Assembly (NCBI RefSeq): GCF_030253575.1
Contig: NC_080557.1
Span: 47,148,501-47,212,500 of the forward strand
DNA from: Rhododendron vialii
Taxonomy: Eukaryota; Streptophyta; Magnoliopsida; Ericales; Ericaceae
Reading direction: 5' to 3'
Length of the DNA stretch: 64,000 nucleotides
Shown here: piece by piece, positions 58,350-64,000 of the stretch
How the letters are laid out: each line of letters begins with the position of its first letter
Numbering within the stretch: position 1 is the stretch's first letter
Notes under the pieces: generated by a model
Seen by the model: only the letters and a program-made list of their open reading frames with translations
Told to the model about the DNA's origin: nothing
Databases searched by the model: none
Translations under genes and position numbers: made by a program

Positions 58350-60380
58350 ATGGCTGAAGACGGGGTCGAAGTTGGTGTCGAAAAAGGATCCGAGTCGAAG
58401 GTAGTACTCTGTTTTCTTCGTTTTCGACTTCCACAGTTACACTGGGCCTCTGCTGTATATCCATCTACAGACACATATGGTTAATATTCATGTTTTTCTC
58501 CAGCTCCATGCACACCGACTAATCTTGAACCGAATATACGTTTACTGATACGAGCGAATTGAAGTCATACCGACTCTTCGCCTTTGGTTGATGCAAAACA
58601 ATGACTGATCATTTTGCTATTTTCAATCGCCCTCCAGGAATATTTGAGGAATCAGAGATACCCACAAAACGGACTCCTACCGGTACGTACACATCCAATC
58701 TTTCATCCCATGTTCATGTAACGTAGCCTACGCATAAGTATTTGCATGGTATGTGTGTGGGTGCATGGACTGAATAGAAAACCATAGATTTGGATTCATA
58801 TACTTGAAAGAGTTAGCAAATGATCACCTGAAGTTTTCTTGTTATCTATGCATAATTCAAAAGCAAATGACTGATAGTATGAGGTAAATCAGGATATCGA
58901 CTGGTCTCCGGTATGGGTTTAGACTGGAGAGGTGCAATATAAACACGAGATTTCGTTACATAACTCAAAAACTCAACAGTTTATTCCCACTACTGTAAAG
59001 AAAAAGTGTTGATGTGGTACACAATTTAGTGCTTGGGCTAAGCTCAACTCTGCTAGGAAGATGAATTAATCAATGTCGACACTCAAATTTATTGATTGGA
59101 TTGGTGATGTTGGATCAGCAACCAAAGGGTAGCTCGAAACCAAAATATCACAAACCAAGAATTAAGCCCGCCAACTGGGGAGCTGCTGGATCAGGAATGC
59201 AAGCTATCTTCTTAGATTCTGGCCCGAGATCATGCGGCACCGGAGTTTTCCTCCCCCGGAGAGCAGACACTGGCTTCCACCCTACCAAAAAGCCAGGTAC
59301 TAGCACCTATTTTTGTAACTATTGATAACTTAATTAGTTACTTGTTTCGAATTTCCATTAATTAGCAAGTAGTATAAAGGAAAATCAAAACATTAGAATC
59401 GAAAAGTTATGCTGCTTGTACTACGTACGAATTGATGGATTTTGGAAATAAAAGATAATAGATAAGAACTCTGATTTTTTTCCCTCTTTGATGGCCTGTT
59501 TAGATAGCTTAAGACGAAACAAACGAAGAGAAACCATAATATCACTAATTTTTGAGTCTTTTCAAAAGTGGGGAGAGGTTTAGAGAAGGGGAATTTGAGT
59601 TAGTAGGTACTCTACTTCCTTTGTTTTTGATATGTGACAAGGCCATTTCCATTTCTGCTCTTTAGTCACTTAATGAAACTTCTAACTTTTTTCCCCATCA
59701 TATTGTATTTTTCCAAACATCAATGGAGCATAACACACCATTTCCATTCTTTTCACAAGGAGAAACTGAATGGCGACGCTACGTTTTACAATGACCCGCC
59801 TAATTCCACCGTCTGAGTTATGCCACGTGGAAATGATCACCTAATCAATGCCCGCATGATGTATGACTCCGTTATATTTTTTTTGAAACATATATCAACT
59901 GAATAGTAATCCTGCGCCGACCACCAAATTACACTACGAGGACATACCACATGAAAATAACCACTGGACCTACACCCATAAGATATGGATCAGTGGTTTA
60001 CATATCATTGCCGAGTAAATATATATCACTCTTATGATCTATTTTCTTTGCAGCTTGCTCTCCGGTTCTCCTCCCTTCCCGCGTGGTCCAAGCTCTTAAT
60101 CTCAACGTGCACGAACTGGGATTGCAAATCAAACCACCGAAAGGTTGTCACTTTGAATGTTACAATATCAGTCTTCCCATGCCATTTCTAGCTTTTCTCT
60201 TGAATATGATTTGAAAGTGCATCAATCTTCTACGCAGATACAAATAGCGAGTCAAAAAGTGTCGATCGCAACGCAAAAGGCAATAAAAAGGGCAAGGATG
60301 GATCAACTCACTACTGTGTCATCTCACAAAGCCGCAGTGCTTCCCCAGAGATATTTCTCCCAAAAGAATGGACTTACTAG
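58350..60380 (+). CDS. Small uncharacterised plant protein with a GTGVFLPRR motif
   Basis: Five short exons (58350..58400, 58638..58682, 59119..59296, 60054..60143, 60238..60380) close in frame to 168 residues with GT-AG borders. The protein opens MAEDGVEVGVEKGSESK, then YPQNGLLP and a basic stretch KPKYHKPRIKPANWG. The core is GSGMQAIFLDSGPRSCGTG followed by VFLPRRADTGFHP. Exon 4 gives CSPVLLPSRVVQALNLNVHE, and the tail is Lys/Ser-rich. I recognise the core as conserved in a plant family but cannot attach a function. No signal peptide, membrane segment or known domain is seen; the basic patches would suit a nuclear protein. It lies next to the PPR gene, same strand. Exon 3's start depends on acceptor ATCAG at 59114-59118. 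Confidence 0.82.
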
Positions 60381-62878
60381 CACCTTCACACACAGAGTCA
60401 ATAAAACACAAGCAATATCTAGTTTTTTTTCTTGTTGATTTCTACGTACATGACAGTCTTGAATGTAATTTATTTTATTTGTTCACAAATAATCTTTGAT
60501 GATGGATGTTGGCAATATATTTCAAACAACCTGGATCGCCCTTTCACGGAGAAGAAGAAAAACAGTTTAGGGCACTGTTACAAGTAGACTCAATAATATC
60601 ATGCGAAATTTGCATAACTAGTAAATGATTATCCAACGGACTTCCAATAACTGATTTGAACATGAATCCAGATGTAGAAAAATTCCTAATCCTACGTATT
60701 TCTGATATTCAATCTTTTTCGTTAACCTACTCAACTCCTTTTTTTTTTTGGCACAAATCTAATTAGCTGAACTTGCTTTTTCTTAATCACTTGAAGTTAG
60801 CTAAATGAATCTAAAAAGTAAAAAGTTACGTACGAGGAAAAATCAAAAGAAGTTCATTGAAAGACCAAAAAAAAAATTAGGTACTTTCTCATGGCTAAAA
60901 GTACCATGTGTGCTACTTGATCGTATGGGCTATGGGACTACTCTTGACTTGACTGTATGCAATGGAAAACCAGCTCGGATTGCTAAGTACTTGTCAAGCA
61001 ATATCAAGTTATGATGTCCTTAAGTTAGTTACTTTCTCATGGCTGTCTATTTTAATAGCACCAGTACTGTGAGAAGCTAGCTAGCTGTGTCTTTTAGGAG
61101 TACTTTTTTTCGAAGATTATTTAGTGGAACGAAAATTGATGCAGGGAAGCGATTAAGAAGGTTGATGATCGAAGCGACAAGAACAATCACAAATACAATA
61201 GTTAGAAAAAACTCTCTCTGACTCTTTTCTTTATAAAAAATAATCAATTGTTCAGCCAAAAGGCATAAAACCGAATATAAGGGTAGCAAACCTAATCCTA
61301 GAAAACATACGAAACAATACCGAAATTATTAACGATCCATAAAATAGAGGGAAAAACAAGACTTCAGAAAAAAGAATAGGCTGAAACGAAAATGATTGCG
61401 GAAAGTTATAAGAGAGTAAAGAAAGGCCCAAAATGGAACGAAGGCCCATTGAGAGGCCTAAATGGCCTCGGAAGGCTAAAATCCTCACGGCACATGGCCA
61501 AAGGGGGTTGGACCATTTCGGATTGAACCTAGGTGAGCCTGTTTCCTAAATCCACGGTCAGTTATATTACGAAAATGCCGCTTAGTAGAAATCATGTTTA
61601 AGATGGTACTCCTCCTCCTTGGCTACTGCATCAAAACCCAACTCAGGATTGCAAAGTACTTGGCAGACGATGTGTTCTTTTGATCGGGCACTTAACTTTG
61701 GTTTTCTTTCGGGAGATTGATTTTAGCACTCCAATTTTAATTACTGGCACTTCACTTTGTTGGTCAATTCAAGACCCGTGCGTACGAACCTTAATTATGT
61801 CAATTACAGGAACATACAAATCAACAAAGGATTACTAATATAGGAATGCAACACAACAACAACAAAATAAGGGGATGAATATAAGCTTTTTGATGATTCA
61901 TTCCCATTTATTCCCGTGATATATCAATTACTAATGTGGATTACTTGCCGAGGAGGATGGTTAACTAATTGTTATGGGCATCAAGGGTGCACTTAAGTGC
62001 AAGGAGAAAGGAGGTACCGTAGGAGTTCAACGTTCAACCCCTTCTTCCAAGGTGATAATCGAACTTTACCATAAAAAAATTTTTTTGACTTTGGATAAAT
62101 AAATTAAATTGTTGTTGGCCTTTTTGCAAATTAATGCACAGTTTCCACTCGTAGTGAAGTTACCCTACACTCGAGAGTCCGTCAGTTAATTACAGTATCT
62201 AAAACTGGCCATTTAATCCTGATCTATAATATTTTATTTTTTTTCGGTTAGATTGCATGTTTCAACACACAAGGAAAATAAAAGTAAGAAAATCCTTCCT
62301 CCTGAATTTTTTTTTTTAATAGCAATCAAAAAACAAAGGGATCGATTTTCGCACCCCTTTTTTTAAATTGCACTACCTTTTTGGTCTATAAGGAATCCCT
62401 TCCCCTTCCCCTTCTCCTTCTCCTTCTCCTTCTTCTTTTTTATTTTTTGTTTAATAATTCGTTCAATCTTATCATATATACTAAAGTTTTCTTCTTTCTT
62501 ATCGTTAAAATTCTGTCTTTCTATATACTCTAAATTTGTCTAATTAAAAAACACAAATAAGAAGTTTCTGTTTATTTTTTATTTATTTTTTCCCCTTGCA
62601 CATGGTTATCTATTCTATTAGCGCAATTCTCTATCACAAGTCACAACTCCTATTTATTTTGTGTCAATTGAGTATGCGTTTTACACCAAATAAAAAGGAA
62701 ATATACCGAATTTAGACCTTCTTTTTTTTTTTTTTAAATCTTTCCGTTTTGGATGCCTTTTTTTTTTTTTTTAATCTTTCCGTTTTGGATGCATAAAATC
62801 GTATAGATATTTGGAATTCTCACTGTTTTACCTCGGTTTGGGCTCATTTTGCCTATCTCGACCGAGGCTCAACGTGAA

Positions 62879-63029
62879 ATTATATAATAGTCCGGGAATA
62901 CCGTCACATGATATTCCAGACCACACGTTCTTGTGGGAGTTCATACATTTAATGGTAGATCTCACGTGAATGTTTGTAAAGTGGTCCGAAATACCACGTA
63001 ACGGTATTTCCCAGACTATTGAATAATTA
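62879..63029. mobile_element. MITE, family D (copy 2)
   Basis: Ends AATTATATAATAGTCCGGGA and (inverted) AATTATTCAATAGTCTGGGA; interior shared with 50038..50210. Confidence 0.75.
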
Positions 63030-63310
63030 CTTGCCCTACTCCAATTTGCTTGGTGTTGCCCCAAAAAGTTTTCCGAAACGAATATGAAATTAATGATTGA
63101 AATTCACAGATGTGTGGCCCCATTCCGATTTTAAGCCTAAAAAAATAAGTACTTATTTATAATTTTAAAGTTTAAAAATAATAAGCTTACTAAAATTAAA
63201 AAAAAAATGCAATATAAATTTAATTTTATAGACAGCCTGCAAAAAAATTACTAAAAAAATTATTATCGTAAACCTGTTATTTTTTAGTTTGTAAATAGAA
63301 TCTTATTTTG

Positions 63311-63502
63311 ACAACCACTGTTTAGTGCAGTTGGTCAGTCATTGCCGCCTCCTCTTTGTGGAAAGTCTTGATTTCGAGCCTCACAGAGGGCAGACCCTTT
63401 AGGGGGCCAGGGCTATGGATAGCTTCTGATCTTTCGTGTTAACTCTAACACCTCCATTAACCCCGCTGATGATGTATATCACCGTGGCAAAAAAAAAAAA
63501 AT
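63311..63502 (+). mobile_element. tRNA-derived SINE with poly(A) tail
   Basis: An A-box-like TAGTGCAGTTGGTCAGT and a B-box-like TGATTTCGAGCCTCA lie about 40 bp apart at the 5' end, and the element ends in about 14 A. The flanking direct repeats GAATCTTATTTTG (63298-63310) and GAACCTTATTTTA (63503-63515) differ at two positions and are its target duplication. It does not look like Au or the split SINE at 17109. Confidence 0.82.
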
Positions 63503-63721
63503 GAACCTTATTTTAAGTTCACGAGACTCAAACATCCCCAACTGAATCTAAACCACTGATTCGGATTTCGGGGTAACACCACACCTCGAGTACGTAGCTT
63601 AGGGAGAAAAAGCGGCAACGGAAAGAAAACAATTTTACCACGAAGCAGCGGATTCAAGCACCTTCGGAGTAGTAATAGTTCTCTCGCTTTGTGGCTCTGA
63701 GTCGGCGCCGGAGTTTCGGCA

Positions 63722-63794
63722 ATGGACGCGACTCCGGCGATCTCTCATCCTTTCACTCCCAAATTCCTCTGCACGAAACACCTCAACGGTGGAG
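63722..63794 (+). CDS. First coding exon of a gene continuing past the right edge
   Basis: ATG at 63722 opens MDATPAISHPFTPKFLCTKH plus LNGG, ending at a strong donor (GGAG|GTAAGT) in phase 1. The upstream 100 bp is GC-balanced like a leader. The Ser/Pro/Thr-rich, Arg-poor start could be a targeting peptide, but 24 codons are too few to name a product. Confidence 0.6.
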
Positions 63795-64000
63795 GTAAGT
63801 TTTGCGCTTCAAAGTTAATTGATGGTACTATAATACTAGTATGTCCAATTTGTGCTTCAAGACAATTTTCTTTCCCCTATTTCGTTGTCTAAAATTGATG
63901 TTTCTTTGGCTTGCATTGATACGCTGTGGATTTGTATTTTTGTTTTCTAGAATTGGATGTAGTAATTAAACTATAATCTGTTTCTTTTTTGTGGGTTTTT

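Larger units (their letters stand above)
60381..63600. other. Gene-free interval near the right edge
   Basis: No coding region recognised. GCTCGGATTGCTAAGTACTT (60974) and CTCAGGATTGCAAAGTACTT (61642) are similar words, which suggests a broken repeat. T-rich and CTT-rich runs lie at 62290-62460; an almost exact 30-bp tandem repeat (AATCTTTCCGTTTTGGATGC) is at 62738-62792. A family D MITE and a SINE follow. Confidence 0.5.

Noticed and set aside
60805-61014. 69-codon plus-strand frame
   Set aside because: Part of the frame is a word repeated near 61642; looks like broken repeat rather than a gene.

Overview
The window looks like nuclear DNA of a eudicot plant. The genes have many short introns with GT-AG borders, plastid and mitochondrial transit peptides, and plant-only families (phytocyanin, FAF, class III patatin, PPR). 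The AT-rich gaps are packed with small TIR elements, tRNA-derived SINEs and a TRIM. I cannot name the species. Eight protein genes are readable, and a ninth starts at the right edge. I rebuilt six intron-containing genes exon by exon with frames that close, plus one intronless reading frame; splice calls are by eye.

Layout. 0-1.4 kb: minus-strand gene for plastid ribosome recycling factor, running off the left edge. 3.4-5.0 kb (+): phytocyanin-like GPI-anchored protein. 10.1-11.9 kb (+): class III patatin-like protein. 12-28.7 kb: gene-free, made of nested MITEs, SINEs, two 9-bp-TSD Mutator-type elements, a TRIM and fossil caulimovirid pieces. 28.8-34.0 kb (-): CSP41A, a plastid RNA-binding protein, with a 2.4-kb intron loaded with hairpin elements. 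36.9-39.0 kb (+): acidic coiled-coil protein. 41.1-42.5 kb (+): FANTASTIC FOUR protein with a triplicated 5' leader. 43.15-45.13 kb: Pack-MULE-like element carrying the 5' exon of a universal-stress-protein gene. 52.2-54.9 kb (+): mitochondrial PPR protein. 58.35-60.38 kb (+): small plant protein I cannot name. 63.7 kb (+): first exon of another gene.

From memory, two groups match Arabidopsis neighbourhoods. RRF, patatin-like and CSP41A correspond to At3g63190, At3g63200 and At3g63140. Coiled-coil, FAF and PPR correspond to At4g02800, At4g02810 and At4g02820. The window may therefore join two ancestral collinear blocks. The genes form no operon or pathway; RRF and CSP41A both serve plastid translation and RNA metabolism, and the PPR protein probably acts on organelle RNA.

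The most interesting structures are the Pack-MULE with its captured stress-protein exon and a duplicated palindromic MITE inside it, twin long hairpins in a CSP41A intron, a leader minisatellite ahead of FAF, a phytocyanin lacking one copper ligand, and a SINE split by a MITE with both target duplications intact.
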